From: Arthrinium phaeospermum
Taxonomy: Eukaryota; Ascomycota; Sordariomycetes; Amphisphaeriales; Apiosporaceae
Assembly (NCBI GenBank): GCA_006503535.1
Contig: QYRS01000013.1
Coordinates: 1,612,001-1,676,000, forward strand
DNA length: 64,000 nucleotides
Reading direction: 5' to 3'
Below, piece by piece: positions 1 through 11,400 of this stretch (position 1 is its first letter; the number at the start of each line of letters is the position of its first letter). The notes under the pieces were generated by a model. That model was not told the DNA's origin. It worked only from the letters and a program-made list of their open reading frames with translations, and ran no database searches. Position numbers and translations under genes: made by a program.

Positions 1-559
1 TTGAGGCCCAATTGAACAGTGTGCCCCCTGCCCCTGAAACTGGAACTTGGGGCTGATGTAACCTCGAGCTGAGCACGTGCAATCCGCAGCGGAAGGACAG
101 CGCAACCTTTTCTTTTCGACCAACATGAGAACAAGGCGCGAGGGGCACAGACAGTAGGTGCAAGTTGCGGGTTGCGCGAACCTTGAGAACCCTGAATTCG
201 GTAACAGCCGATTTCGTCTCCAGCGCGCCCTCGTCCCCGGGACAGATGCGTGAGTCAGCAGCCCCCCAAACCATTCTACAGCTCGTTCCCGTCTTATTAC
301 TGCAGATGACATTCTGTTGAGCTGGGCTTCGAGAGCATCATTAGAAAGCGGGGGTGGTCAGTGGCTCGCTCGTATTAGGTAGGTAGTCCTCTTGCAGCTT
401 CGTTACTCTGCTAGCTCATGGGACCCTTGATGCTTGGGTTCCGGGATGAGTGGACTTTTGGCGCAGAACCCCAAGCCGTATTGAAATCCCGACAGGGGTT
501 CAGATAACGACACTGGAAGCTCCATTGATTGGGCTCTTGCAATAAGTGTTTCTTCGGAA
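1..559. other. Left edge, intergenic
   Basis: This is the 3' flank of the Zn2Cys6 gene and the window edge. The frames here are short and match no family I recognise. A TAGGTAGGTAG string lies at about 375-385, one of the recurrent TACCTA/TAGGTA motifs of the window. Nothing else is seen. Confidence 0.5.
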
Positions 560-2851
560 TCAGAACTGGCCCATGCCGGTATTGAAGAGGTCCTCTGAAA
601 AGTCCATCGAGAACAGCTCCCCGAACATCTCACCAAAAACACCCAAATCTTTGAGAAATGTAGGACTCTCGAGCCGTGAGTCCTCCGCTGCAGTAAATGT
701 GGAAGAAGGCGTCGAATCCGAGCCAGCCCCCGCCGCCGGAAGAATTGCAGGATGCACTGCTGTGGATGAAGTGTTCAGTTGTGCTTCCGAGCTGAGCTGG
801 CCTCGCTCCTCCGGCCCCGCCTGCTGCATCTCCCTCACGTAACGGGCCTTGGCCATCATCCTCCGGATGGGCCGCCAGAGTGTGCCTTTCTGCGCCCGTT
901 GGTTGAGCTTCCAGACATCGTAGGCCTCCTGCACGCACTCCCACGCGCGATCGCAGTCGGCAGAGGGCGCGCGCGCACACAGCTCCGAGAGCACAAGCGC
1001 GACGGCAGACCACTGGATGTACGTGTGGGAATGCCAGTGCCACGGGGTCAGGAGCGGGTCCAAGAGCAAGCGGCTGGACAACTCCAAGATCTCGACGGAC
1101 GTGCGGAAGAGCTGGTCTCGAATCTTCGCGTCATACAGCCCGGGAACTTGCGACGGCTTGCTTCTATCGTGGATGGTAGTGAGTGGGGCATGGATCATCA
1201 ACCATAATCGCTTGAAGATCAGCTGCGGTGTCAGGGATACAATCAATTGGGAGGGATCAGAGAGGTCGCAGTGACGCAAGTATTTGCTCTGGATTGTCTC
1301 CTCCAGCTCCTTCAGCAGAGTATCGCGTTGCTCGCGCGATAGCACATCCTCTCCTACGTGCCCCTTGAGCTCGGACGACGCTGCAGATTTTCGAAATAGT
1401 TTCCATGCAGCTTTCATCGATTCAACTCGGATCAGGCAGAAAGTCATTTCGGTAAATCCCTCTCGCTCGGCAGGGAAATCCGGCATGTTTGGCTCGATAT
1501 CGCTCTCGTTGATGTTCAAAGGTGGCTTAGTATCGAACGCCCGGTCGTTCACGATTGGCTCGAAACCGTGATATTCCGACGATCGATTATCTAGCAGACA
1601 AATGTGCCACTATAATGTCCCATGTCAGCAGATGATGAGTGGCATATATAAAATGCATATAATCGGTCACAGGAGTGGCTTACCCATAGCCGGCGGCGCA
1701 TCTCTGTTTCGAAGGGCTTGAGCCCAAACCGTGTCCCATCACGGTGCAGGCCCATGGTCTGCGCGGTGTGATATATGAGAGTGGCCAGCGACCACGGTGT
1801 GCGGGAATCATCCTCGTTGCGCAACGCCAATACGAAACATGTCGCTGCCTGAAGCAGAGTTGTGCTCTGTGTATTGAGCAGGTCCGCCCGGGCCAGGGAC
1901 TGCTCGACGGCGAATCGATACTGCATGACCGCCTGTTCCCGTGGCAAGCCCAAAATCTCTATGCATCTCTGAGGAGAAATGCTTATGACAGCCGTGTAAT
2001 AAACGGTGAAGAGAACAGCTTCTGTGTCTCTGCCAATGGAGTCGAGGGATGCAAGTGCATCCCAGTAGTCTCTTGAGAGCGTGGGCAAATGGAAGATGCG
2101 AACCATGGGCGCTACGTTTTCCGTGAACACTCTGAACAGCGTCACTGCTTGAGCTAGCGGAGGGTGCAACGAGTGTAGGGAGTGGGCGACTGAGCGATAG
2201 CCCAAGATTGCCGCGTTCATCCCCAAAGAGGAAGAGGTCGAGTTCGAGTAACCTGCCGCGGGCGGGTTCAAGCCTTCATCATCAGAGCCCGGATCTAGCA
2301 GCATTTCTCGAAGTTCTTCGACCTGCCATAATGTTGGTGGTCAATACATGTATCTACTAGTAGTGCAAACCGCTCCGTTGGGGAAGACACACCTCGTCAG
2401 CTAGATTGCCCCATAGAGCGTTGTCATTAACGTAATAACTTGTCTGCTCGCGGACCATGAGCCGACTGAACCTTTCGTCAGCAGACTGATCCGTGTCCGA
2501 CTGCCCCTGGCTCACGCCCGATGCCGCCGAGGTCTCGGGCTTGTCGATGTCTTTGCCTTTGGCGACCAAGCCTTTCGGATGAGAACGAGTGTCCAACTCC
2601 CGAATAACAGCCTCAAGGCGCGATAGCCTGTCGGCCACGTAGCTTTCTGTCACCTTCCGAGGTCTTTTCGGGGCTCGCCCCCGGCCCGAAGGATACACAC
2701 AGGCTGCATCAACTCGGGCACAGTTTGAACATGGCTGTTGACGATCACATTTGATTTTGCGCGCCCGGCATGTCTGACAGCTGCGAAGATTCCGCACGCC
2801 AGAGACGGGCAATAGTGCGTCACTGCCGATGTCTCCACCAGGAGCTGCCAT
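560..2851 (-). CDS. Zn2Cys6 fungal transcription factor, 715 aa, three exons
   Basis: Predicted nuclear sequence-specific regulator. Exons are 2851-2393, 2322-1684 and 1609-560; all phases are 0. The N-terminus carries a complete binuclear zinc cluster with spacing C-x2-C-x6-C-x5-C-x2-C-x6-C (Cys25 to Cys51), followed by a basic linker ([10 protein letters not shown]) and a short leucine-containing segment ([12 protein letters not shown]) typical of the dimerisation region. The middle is a fungal-specific transcription factor domain: the splice at 1684/1609 rebuilds its conserved signature [18 protein letters not shown]. The tail is acidic and phenylalanine-rich and could be an activation region. 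No neighbouring pathway genes reveal its targets. The start is the first ATG before the zinc cluster and the length is usual for the family. Family assignment is secure; target and ligand are unknown. Confidence 0.93.
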
Positions 2852-3335
2852 CGTCCGGGGAGATTCAATGTATATATGCGATTAGGCGAGGGCAATGAAG
2901 AAATGACCGGTTGGGCGTACAAAGCGGTCACAGGATAACGGAGTGCAATCCACCCTGCAAATGCCGATGAACCAAATATTTGGCTATAGACATGGCGGTA
3001 GAAGACGTTTTCCTCGTGAAACACGTTGAATATACAAGCGTGTCCTGTGGCCAGCCGGGAAGAGTTCACTTGGCCAGGACCGTGATCGATCAGGCAACGT
3101 CATTTGGGCTCAAGCTTGTCGGATAAGCTTATGCGAGCTGCGAAGCCGACTAACACCGACCTGAGCAGAAACACCACCCCACAATCACTATACCTACGTG
3201 TTGCATGTATACTTCAGCAGGTAAGACTGGCGACATTTCACTCTTGTAGGAAAAACTTTATGCGGAACAAAAAGAGAAAATTGTATATACACTTTTAGCC
3301 AAGCCTACAAACAGAGCCGAAAAACATAAAAAGAA
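2852..3335. other. Intergenic, upstream of the Zn2Cys6 gene
   Basis: About 480 bases between the transcription factor start and the tRNA 3' end. It must hold the promoter of the regulator. I see no RNA gene or convincing ORF. Confidence 0.5.
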
Positions 3336-3424
3336 GGGTCTTGCCGGGGATCGAACCCGGGACCTCTCGCATGAAGCATCAGGGTGAACCCTAAGCGAGA
3401 ATTATACCACTAAACCACAAGACC
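3336..3424 (-). tRNA. tRNA-Pro (anticodon AGG) with a 17-nt intron
   Basis: On the minus strand a cloverleaf can be drawn from 3424 to 3336. The 7-bp acceptor stem is GGTCTTG paired with CAAGACC, followed by a C discriminator. The D arm contains AGTGGTA, the anticodon stem is CTCGC/GCGAG and the T arm contains GGTTCGATCC. The spliced anticodon loop reads TTAGGGT, giving anticodon AGG (3392-3390) for proline. The loop is interrupted after position 37 by about 17 bases (about 3388-3372), the canonical place for a nuclear tRNA intron. The mature length would be 72 nt. No CCA is encoded, as expected for a eukaryote. Confidence 0.95.
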
Positions 3425-3912
3425 GAAACCCTTGCAATCAGAAGGCTGATTTGTTGTTGACGATCGGTCATTTAACATAGCATAAGACGCACCCATTTGA
3501 TGATCGATACGAGCTTAGGCCTTCTTTTGCCTGCTTGCAAAATTGCTGGGAGTTGAAGAAGGGAAAGGCCAGCATTGAGGAATGATTTCATTGATGGAGA
3601 CGGATACGCCACCTAAGATAAACAGAAAATGGAGGACATGTTTTTCGCAGCGAAACCCCTCCGTACAACCCCAAAGAACCAAGTAAACTTCAAAACAATT
3701 CAATGGTCAGACCGCATTGTGCGGGTGTAGTAATTGGAATAATCCTAGACCGCGAATACAATGTACACCTCGCAGCCTCTTCATGTGATGGGTGCTGGCT
3801 CATGTTGATAATTCTCCATAGGCTGCAACACCAAAAGTATGCCGATTGAATAGCAGCCACATGCAACTGATAAAAGGGAATCGAGGAGCGTCCTGGAGGC
3901 TTGGGCGATCAT
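3425..3912. other. Intergenic, between tRNA-Pro and the next gene
   Basis: 5' flank of the tRNA and 3' flank of the minus-strand gene that follows. Only short frames are present and nothing is recognised. Confidence 0.5.
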
Positions 3913-5937
3913 TCAGTTTGTCATTGCTTCCCCAAACCCGATTCTGACTCGAGGTGTGCTGCGAGGTGCATCTTGGTCAACACTGGATCCGGTAGGAGTC
4001 AAGTGTCTGGTTCGTTTGGTCCCCTTGCCGCTTCCCAGTATGCCGGCATCACCAATCTTGCCCATACTAGTAGGCGTGCTGACCTCTATATTAGCGTGAG
4101 TGAAACTGTTGGTATTGTTCTGCTTCTTGGCGAGGTCACTACCCGAACCGGAACGCTGACTGAAGACCCCCGAAAAAGTACGGGAGCTTGGTTGAGGTGA
4201 AGTACCAGAGCTTGCCTCGCGACTGCTGTTCTCCCCGTTCTCGTATACCTGGCTTTGGCCAAAGCTGTCGGGAGGGTCTCCAAAAACAGCCTGGGAGACC
4301 TTGCGCATGTCCAGATGATCAAGAAGGCTTGGGGCGCTGCTGTCCGGACGGCTGGCTCCCAGCCGGGTTTCCTTTCGTGACTTGACCTCAGCACCTGGCG
4401 CTGTCATCGGGGTACCCGCTTGGTTAGGAAGAGGGCACGGCTGATTCAGTAATGACTGTGTCAGAGACGTCGCCAGCTCCGGAGGGAAGCGGCTTGCCTT
4501 GGCTGAATTGACAAATAGATCGTTGGAAGGCGGGTCGTTGACAAACCCCCGTGCCGACAGCGAATGTGGCGTGTTGCTTGGCGCCTTTGGATGCTGCAAG
4601 CCGTTTTCAGCATCTCCATTGACCATGGTGCTACTCGAGTTATGGGCGTGAGATCCTGTCTGCTGCAGTCCTGCCATATACCGGGAAGTACTGTCTGCGT
4701 CGCTTATATAGTCAGGCATGCTGGCGTCCGAGCTTGTAAGCTTTCTTCTGAACGCCTTCTGTCCTGCCGCCTGTCGGGAGCTTAGCTTAGACTGTTGGAT
4801 ACTTGGAGATTGCCCCAATGGGCCAAGGCTTGGGAAGGTCCAATCACCAAGGTGTGATGATGGGTCTGAATAGGGCTGGTAGAAAGCATTCATCGAGTTG
4901 ATACTGCTGTTGACCCCCCCTTTAAGCCCACGCTGTAACAGTGATTGCGTATGAGGCATGTTTCCAAGAAAGCTGCGTGTCTGCGTAGCTGTCCATCCGG
5001 CCATACCAGGTTCATGGCTCGAAGACATCGACTTGCGAATGCCATGGTCGTTGCTCCGGCGTGGGGAATGGATGTGAGCCTCCGAGCCATCCTTGTGCAG
5101 TTGCGTTGGGACGGGCATCGATTGGGCTTGAGCAGGACTACGGTACCACATACTTGGGTTTGGCCAGGCGATGCCCGAAGATTCCAGGATATCTAGTAAA
5201 GCGATTGGTCAGTGGATGATACTCCATGCACCAGTCTTCGTCCGGGAATGACTTACCAGCGGGGGCGTGTTGGAAGGAGAATGTGATGATGTTCTTCACA
5301 CGCTCGACTGGAACTGTCAACGAGTCGCGCGGAAACCCTTCACTTATGATAATCTTGATGCGTCCGAGTTCGTCTGAAGGACTCCAGTAGTTTTGCTGGA
5401 GAAGCTCTTCTCTGAAATGAGGGAACTTGAGAGGCTCGAGCTCTCCATTCTTGGTGAATTCGAAGCTTCGGCTCAGAAGTTGGGGCCATGTTGCCCCTTG
5501 ATCGAAAGAAGATGATCTAACCAGCCGTACACTGGTTAGTCGAGATAATCACCAAGGAATAGTGATGGACTTACGCAACCAGCCGTCCGTCGATCACCAC
5601 GCGAGCCTCCCATTTGACGAGTTCCAGATGCTGGCTGTAGCTCCTCGTGTATTGGCTGATTTCAGGCTTTCGCCAATTGTGGAGAGAGATGTTGAAAGGA
5701 GTGCCGCCAGTAAGGCCGGGTACGAAGCAGGTTAGGGTAGGCAAGCCGTAGGCCCCAGAGGTGAATGCGAACTCTGCAGGCAAGGAATGCTATGTTAGAG
5801 TGTACTCCGGGGTATGTTCAGCGACGTGATTCAATCTTACCTGGATCATGAACAACATGGCACTGTGTCTTGAACTCCTGCAGAGGGACTTTGGAGTCCT
5901 GGGGAAAGATAAGAAGATCCCAATCCTCGTAACGCAT
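3913..5937 (-). CDS. Conserved fungal protein of unknown function, 611 aa, four exons
   Basis: Exons are 5937-5841, 5773-5575, 5516-5257 and 5192-3913; phases agree at every junction. The N-terminal 200 residues look ordered. They open with MRYEDWDLLIFP and include the sequences LPTLTCFVPGLTGGTPF, WEARVVIDGRLVA and GRIKIIISEGFPRDS, ending in FSFQHAPADILESSGIAWP. From memory this is a conserved N-terminal module of uncharacterised ascomycete proteins. The remaining 400 residues are Ser/Pro/Gln/Asn-rich and probably disordered, with a basic C-terminal patch (GKGTKRTRHLTPTG). That fits a nuclear or regulatory protein, but this is only inference. The start is the ATG directly before the conserved MRYEDWD block. 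I cannot assign a function. Confidence 0.85.
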
Positions 5938-6971
5938 CGTGATGAACGAGCCAAGGCAAGTTGCGTATCGGAATACAGGGAAAAGCAGGCAGAATAGAAA
6001 CTGGATGATAAACGAGGGTTTGATGACCCAAAAAGCTCGAATGGGCGTTTGTCAGAGAACCCGGATGCTGCACATTGAAATATGGCAGATCGATAATGTT
6101 AGAAAAGAAAGACGTGGATTATGTCCAGAGCAGCATGATGCATGTCTGGTCGAAGTTCTCGGCCAACTCCAAAGCATAGGTCCTTTCGGGAATCGTCTTG
6201 CGTATTTCGAAGAAGGCAGCCACGGACTTTTGGGGCCCCCTTCGCCGCTTATCGGACAGAATTATGTTGCTAAAGGAGGTCGTGACTGCCTCCTCTAGGT
6301 GCATGGATTCTATTGACTAGGTACCGTACATGCCTCTTTTACCTACTGACTACCTCCCTAGGAGTAGATCACGAATGCCCGCACGTATTGACGTATGTAC
6401 ATCATGCGTTCATCAGGCGTAATTGGATTATCGTGGTAACAAAACGTGAGACCAGGCCATTACTTCCATCAGGGCTGCTGGGTGCCCATTGTTCAAACCG
6501 ATTTCTGATATAAGCACGATTGACGTGGTTCAGATTCGATATGCGCGGTATCACTTGGACGTCGACACGAATAGTAGGTGTGGAAATCAGCAAGAATGGC
6601 ACAATTGCGTGTGGGAATGAAGGCACGCACTTTTGCCTTGGCAAAGAAGAATGATGCCAAGCGCGAACGAAAAGTCCAACCCCTAGGGGTCCTGCATCTT
6701 CGATCTATCTGATTTGATGCGTCCCTAGGCGTATTGCCCATACTGGATTATGCTATCAGTGGAGATCAAGGACGGAGAGTACGAATCTCTATATTTCACA
6801 TAGGGCAGGGGCCGACTCTAGAAGTATACTAGATCACATGCGACTAACGGCCAACCAATTGCTTCCCTGAGCAGGGTTCCATCTACTAAGACGGCTCAAC
6901 GGCCTGATGTTGAGGTTTTATCTTCTGTCTAATTCCGTTGTTACTGCACTGAATTCGGTAATATGTACACT
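5938..6971. other. Intergenic, about 1.0 kb
   Basis: Lies upstream of the unknown-function gene and downstream of the NDUFB8 gene. It should contain the promoter of the former. There is a pyrimidine-rich stretch with TACCT motifs near 6335-6365. No gene is recognised. Confidence 0.5.
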
Positions 6972-7694
6972 TTAGGCCTCCTCAGCAACCTGGTAAGGCT
7001 CGGGGTCACCAGGAGCTCTCGCCTATGAGTAAAGTTAGCATGAAGAATCCAAAGATCGGTGCCTTGTCGACCTTACCCTGACGGCGCCCTTGCCACCCAA
7101 CTCTCGCTCCAATCCTCCCTCATACTCCCGGGGATACGATTGCTTATCGGGGTAGACTTGCGCAACCACGTAGCAGACACCCAAGAAGACGGCTACGAAA
7201 GCACCAAACTGGAAGGCACCCTTCGCGGGCGAGACCCAAGTGTATTCGTAAGGGCTGAACATGCCGAGCACATCATGGTCCTCATGCACGGGCTCGCCGA
7301 AGTTTCGTCGCTCCTGCTTGTCCCACCAGTCGGCATGAGGGTCGCGGAACTGCCTCTTGACCCGAGGAGGGTTGATGAAGCCGCCGTTCTGCCCGCTCAA
7401 GTTAGTTTCCCGCCGACAAAGCAACCATGCGCGTTGTGGCCTGCATTACTGACCATGTTCGGGTCCTCGGCGTCGGTCAGCTGGGGCGGGTCGGGGTACT
7501 TCTCCTCGACGATGGACTTGTCGGTTATCGAGTTGGGGAGAAAGCATCGTCGCTGGATCATGGGTAGTCGTCGGGCAGCCTGTGCTGCAGATCGCAGGGC
7601 CGGAGCCTGCGCAATTCGACGAGGGAGCATCTATGATAGTCGGAATCAGTACAATTGTCGGTACCCAAGTCCAATTGAAACATACCGTGGCCAT
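6972..7694 (-). CDS. NADH:ubiquinone oxidoreductase NDUFB8/ASHI subunit, 182 aa
   Basis: Accessory subunit of the membrane arm of mitochondrial complex I (fungal counterpart of human NDUFB8, the ASHI family). Exons are 7694-7686, 7630-7454, 7388-7077 and 7022-6972. The N-terminus is Arg/Ala-rich and lacks acids (MLPRRIAQAPALRSAAQAAR), a good mitochondrial presequence. The conserved region reads RQFRDPHADWWDKQERRNF and FSPYEYTWVSP, followed by one hydrophobic span (FGAFVAVFLGVCYVVAQV). The first exon encodes only Met-Ala-Thr. The 55-nt intron after it has a GTATGT donor, a TACTGAT branch site and a TAG directly before a second ATG at 7630. Both starts are in frame, so translation from 7630 in an unspliced or alternative message is also possible. 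Transcribed divergently from SWR1. Confidence 0.92.
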
Positions 7695-8446
7695 TTGCGC
7701 GCCTCAATGCCTGCCAAGTTGCGATGCGGGTGGTTATGCTGTTCAACAAGTTGAGGTCATCCAATTGAATTGACGATGAGTGGTTCAAGCTTTGGTTCGG
7801 ATGCGAGCTCTCTTGTGGCCTCAGGCATCAACTTGGCTATGTCGGCTGGCTCTGGCTGTCTGTCTCAACTTATCCCCCGGCATTCTCGTGCATACCTTTT
7901 GTGGGCCACTCGGTTTGGCCCCCAATGGATACTTGTACATACCTAACTAAGGTTACCTAAGGGTAGGCCCAAGCTTGTCCCTCCATCAATTGATAGCAGC
8001 AGCGGCCAGCGGGTTTACAGCCACTGGCAGCCACCAAGACAGGTGCTATCGATCGGAATTGAACATCAGGTACCTCCAAGTACTGCACTGCAAGTACCCC
8101 AGCCCGGACTTTTTAGCGATGGAGGATGTTAGCTCCAGCACCCAAGACGTGTCTGGCTACTTTGCTAGGTTTGCCTTCTCTGCTCTTCTAATCCGCGCGA
8201 CAAGGCAGCAAGCGCAAAATTTCTAGAGCAACGGGGGTCACTCATCAAACTTTTAGCTGAGAGAGTAGCATTTCAACACATTTCCCATCGTAACCACCGG
8301 CACGGTTCCTTGAGCATGTCCAGACTTTGCAGTGATAATCTCTCGGTTCTTCTCTATTCGTAGACCTATTTTTTGCCTCCCCAAATGCCAGATTCGTCGA
8401 GTTCGAGACCCTCTTGTCCCTCCGAGACCCTGGGCACCACCGCGTC
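7695..8446. promoter_or_regulatory. Divergent promoter region of the NDUFB8 and SWR1 genes
   Basis: These 752 bases separate the start codons of two outward-facing housekeeping genes and must contain both promoters. Visible: a TACCTA-rich segment at about 7938-7970 with TACCTAACTAAGG and TTACCTAAGGGTAGG. I cannot place transcription starts or named factor sites. Confidence 0.6.
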
Positions 8447-11400
8447 ATGGCCGATGCTTCTCCAACTGCTGCCACTGCGCCTGCTCCCGCACACGACCTC
8501 GATGCAACTTCGAATTCCAGTCGCCACGACACCGATGCCGCTGCAGTAAAGAACGAGAAACTGCAGCTCGACACGTCTAATATACCGCCCAAAGTCCAAA
8601 ACCCCTCTGGCGATAGCAGTGATTCCGACCTGACTCCCATAAAATCGGACGATGAATTCGAGGAAAATCCTTTTGCAGAGCCCTCATTACCGCAGGACAC
8701 GCAGAATGGCCTGAATCACGAAGCGGACACCGAGCTCGACGATGATGAAAGACCGGCCAAGCGACGTCGAGTGTCGACGCCGCCCCCGAATTCCCAGCAG
8801 CGCAAACCCAATCCCGTCTCGCCGCCCTGGAAAAAATTCGAGGCTGAGGGCCCGACCAGGATCATTGACAATGGCAAACGGAGGTCTGGCCGCGTCAACA
8901 TACCAACTCCAGGCCCGCCGCCTTCAGCAGCCAAGTCGCGGCTCACTAGAGGTGCTCTGCAGGATCACAAGGCCACGCCACCAGCTAAAACCAAACAAGC
9001 AAACACTCCTAGAGCAAATGGCCACTTGAACGGTGCGCTCAGATCTGCTCCCGGCAGCAGGGCAGCAGCCTCCAAAACCCCAGTCTCTACCAATAAAAGT
9101 GCTTCGAAGAAGCCCGTTACCAACGGCACTGGGCCAAGGACCACCAGCCGACGGAAATTATCCCCATCGCCGCCTCCATCCACATCCAGACGTACCTCGG
9201 CCAGGACGCGACGAAGCTCCCGTAACCGACGCGACAGCCCAGAAGGTCCTCTTTACGATGACGACGATGGCTCTAGCGCCCGCCCGACTAGGATTCGGCT
9301 ACGCGTCAAGTCCGCATTCATGCCCATCGTCCACCCCGCCCAAGTCAATGTGCTACCAGGACAGACGGTAGCCCGGCCCAAACTGGGTGAAGATTTCGCC
9401 GACTTTCTCCATAAGGCGCCAACCATAGACGTCCATGAAGGCGGGTGGCAGGACTTGGGTGACGATGGGCCATCGTACACCGACGAGCAGGCCGAAAGAG
9501 ATGCCAAGCTGCTTGCGCGCGTGGAAGAGGAGGCTAGGCCGGGTGGCCTACTCGATGAGGTCACCTGCGCTGCATTTGTCCCGGAAACAGCTGAAGAGCC
9601 TCCTCGACAATGGGCACATATGGATCACCTGCTCAAGGCTACGGCCAACTTCAGGAAGCTTATGCTTATTGAACACCACCGACATAGAACCACGGCGCGG
9701 AAGCTAGCCGAGGCTTGTCGAGACGAATGGCTCCGGAGACAACCCAAAACAGCCGAACAAATCGAGGCCGAGGCAAGAGAGGCCTGGGTAGCGCGGTACA
9801 AGACTGTGGCCAAAGTACTCTCTGGCACTTGGGAAAATGTGCGGGTCGAAATTAACCGCAGGCGTCTGGAGGAGTGGGAGGCCGCTGAACAGAAACGGGT
9901 GAAGGCGGCCCTGAACGAAGCAGTCAACATGTCGGAACTCAAGCTCCAAGCTCGTCGTGCCCATTTCGACTCTGAAATTGTTTCTGAAGAGGATGACGAT
10001 GCAGAGGACGACATTACAGACGAGGATGATGAGGATGAAGAAGACCTCGCAGACAAAGACGATGCTACGGCCGCTGATCTTGATGGCGACCTGCAATCGG
10101 ATAATGGGTCCGATACTCATAGGACCTTCGGTAGAGACGAAGACAATATGACCTCATCGGACGACGAGGACGACGCGAAGTCGGACATATCAGATGCTGA
10201 GTTGACCCAGGAGCAGCTGAGGGCAAAGTACGCCAATGTCCCTGATCTGCCACGCGACGAGATGGACGCAGAGGAGGACCCCGTCGATGAGGAGACGCGC
10301 GCTGGAGTCGTCGACGAAGACGAAACAAGTGACGAATCCGTCGACATGGATGACGACCTTGGCTCAAGTGATGAGAATTCCGAAAGCGATGTCGACGATG
10401 GGTCGGAGGATGAGGACGACGAAGAAGAGGAGGAGGAGGAACCCTCAGGTCTTCTCGGATTGCTTTTCGGCAAGTCTGAGTTGAAGAAATTGAAGACTGA
10501 TGCCATCGAAGAACAACCGGACACATCCGCCGACGATGTTGAGATGGGAGACGCGCCACCGCCGGAGCGCAGCGAGGCTGGGGAGCAACCTAACGGAATT
10601 GAACCCGCATCCAACGCATCGGCTGATATGTCCCTAGACCTGCAACCAGGCCATGAAGACCCGACAGTGCAGCCGGAGAACACGGGACAACTGGGCCCTC
10701 AGCAGACGACGGAAGCTGAGACGTCACAGTCACAGCCAATGCAAGTCGATGCGCCCAACAACCCGTACCAAGCCAATACACCAAATGCCATGGCAACAGT
10801 ACCGGGTCCCCTCAATGCTCAGACCGTTGGCAATGAGATTGTTGATGCGGTCAAACACGCACAACCGGAGAGGAATGCTGATTTGACTATGATTGGGGCC
10901 GGTGAAGAGGCGCCAGTGATCCGCAGTGTCGAAGCTATTACTGCTCCTGTTGCTGCGAACGTCAGCCCCGGCACAGATGCAGTGACTAACACCGGCAGTC
11001 GGGATCCTAGCCAATCCCCCAGAACATCGGAGACGAAGGTTACAGATGCTGATACGGCTTCATCGGTAGTCAAGTCCGGCCTTAGTAGGTCATCCTCGCC
11101 GGCAGGCCGCACACCCAAAACTGAGGTACCTTTTTTGCTCCGAGGGACACTTCGCGAATATCAACATTATGGTCTGGACTGGCTCGCGGGCCTTTATCGT
11201 AACAAGACGAACGGTATCCTCGCCGACGAGATGGGTCTTGGGAAGACGATTCAGACCATTGCTTTGCTGGCCCACTTGGCTTGCCATCACGAAGTTTGGG
11301 GCCCTCACTTGGTGGTTGTTCCAACGAGCGTGATGCTCAATTGGGAAATGGAATTCAAGAAATGGTGTCCCGGCTTCAAGGTTCTCTCATACTACGGTAG

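Noticed and set aside
8414..8446. Eleven extra N-terminal residues for SWR1
   Set aside because: They require a TTG start; the first ATG is at 8447, and nothing in the added residues is conserved.
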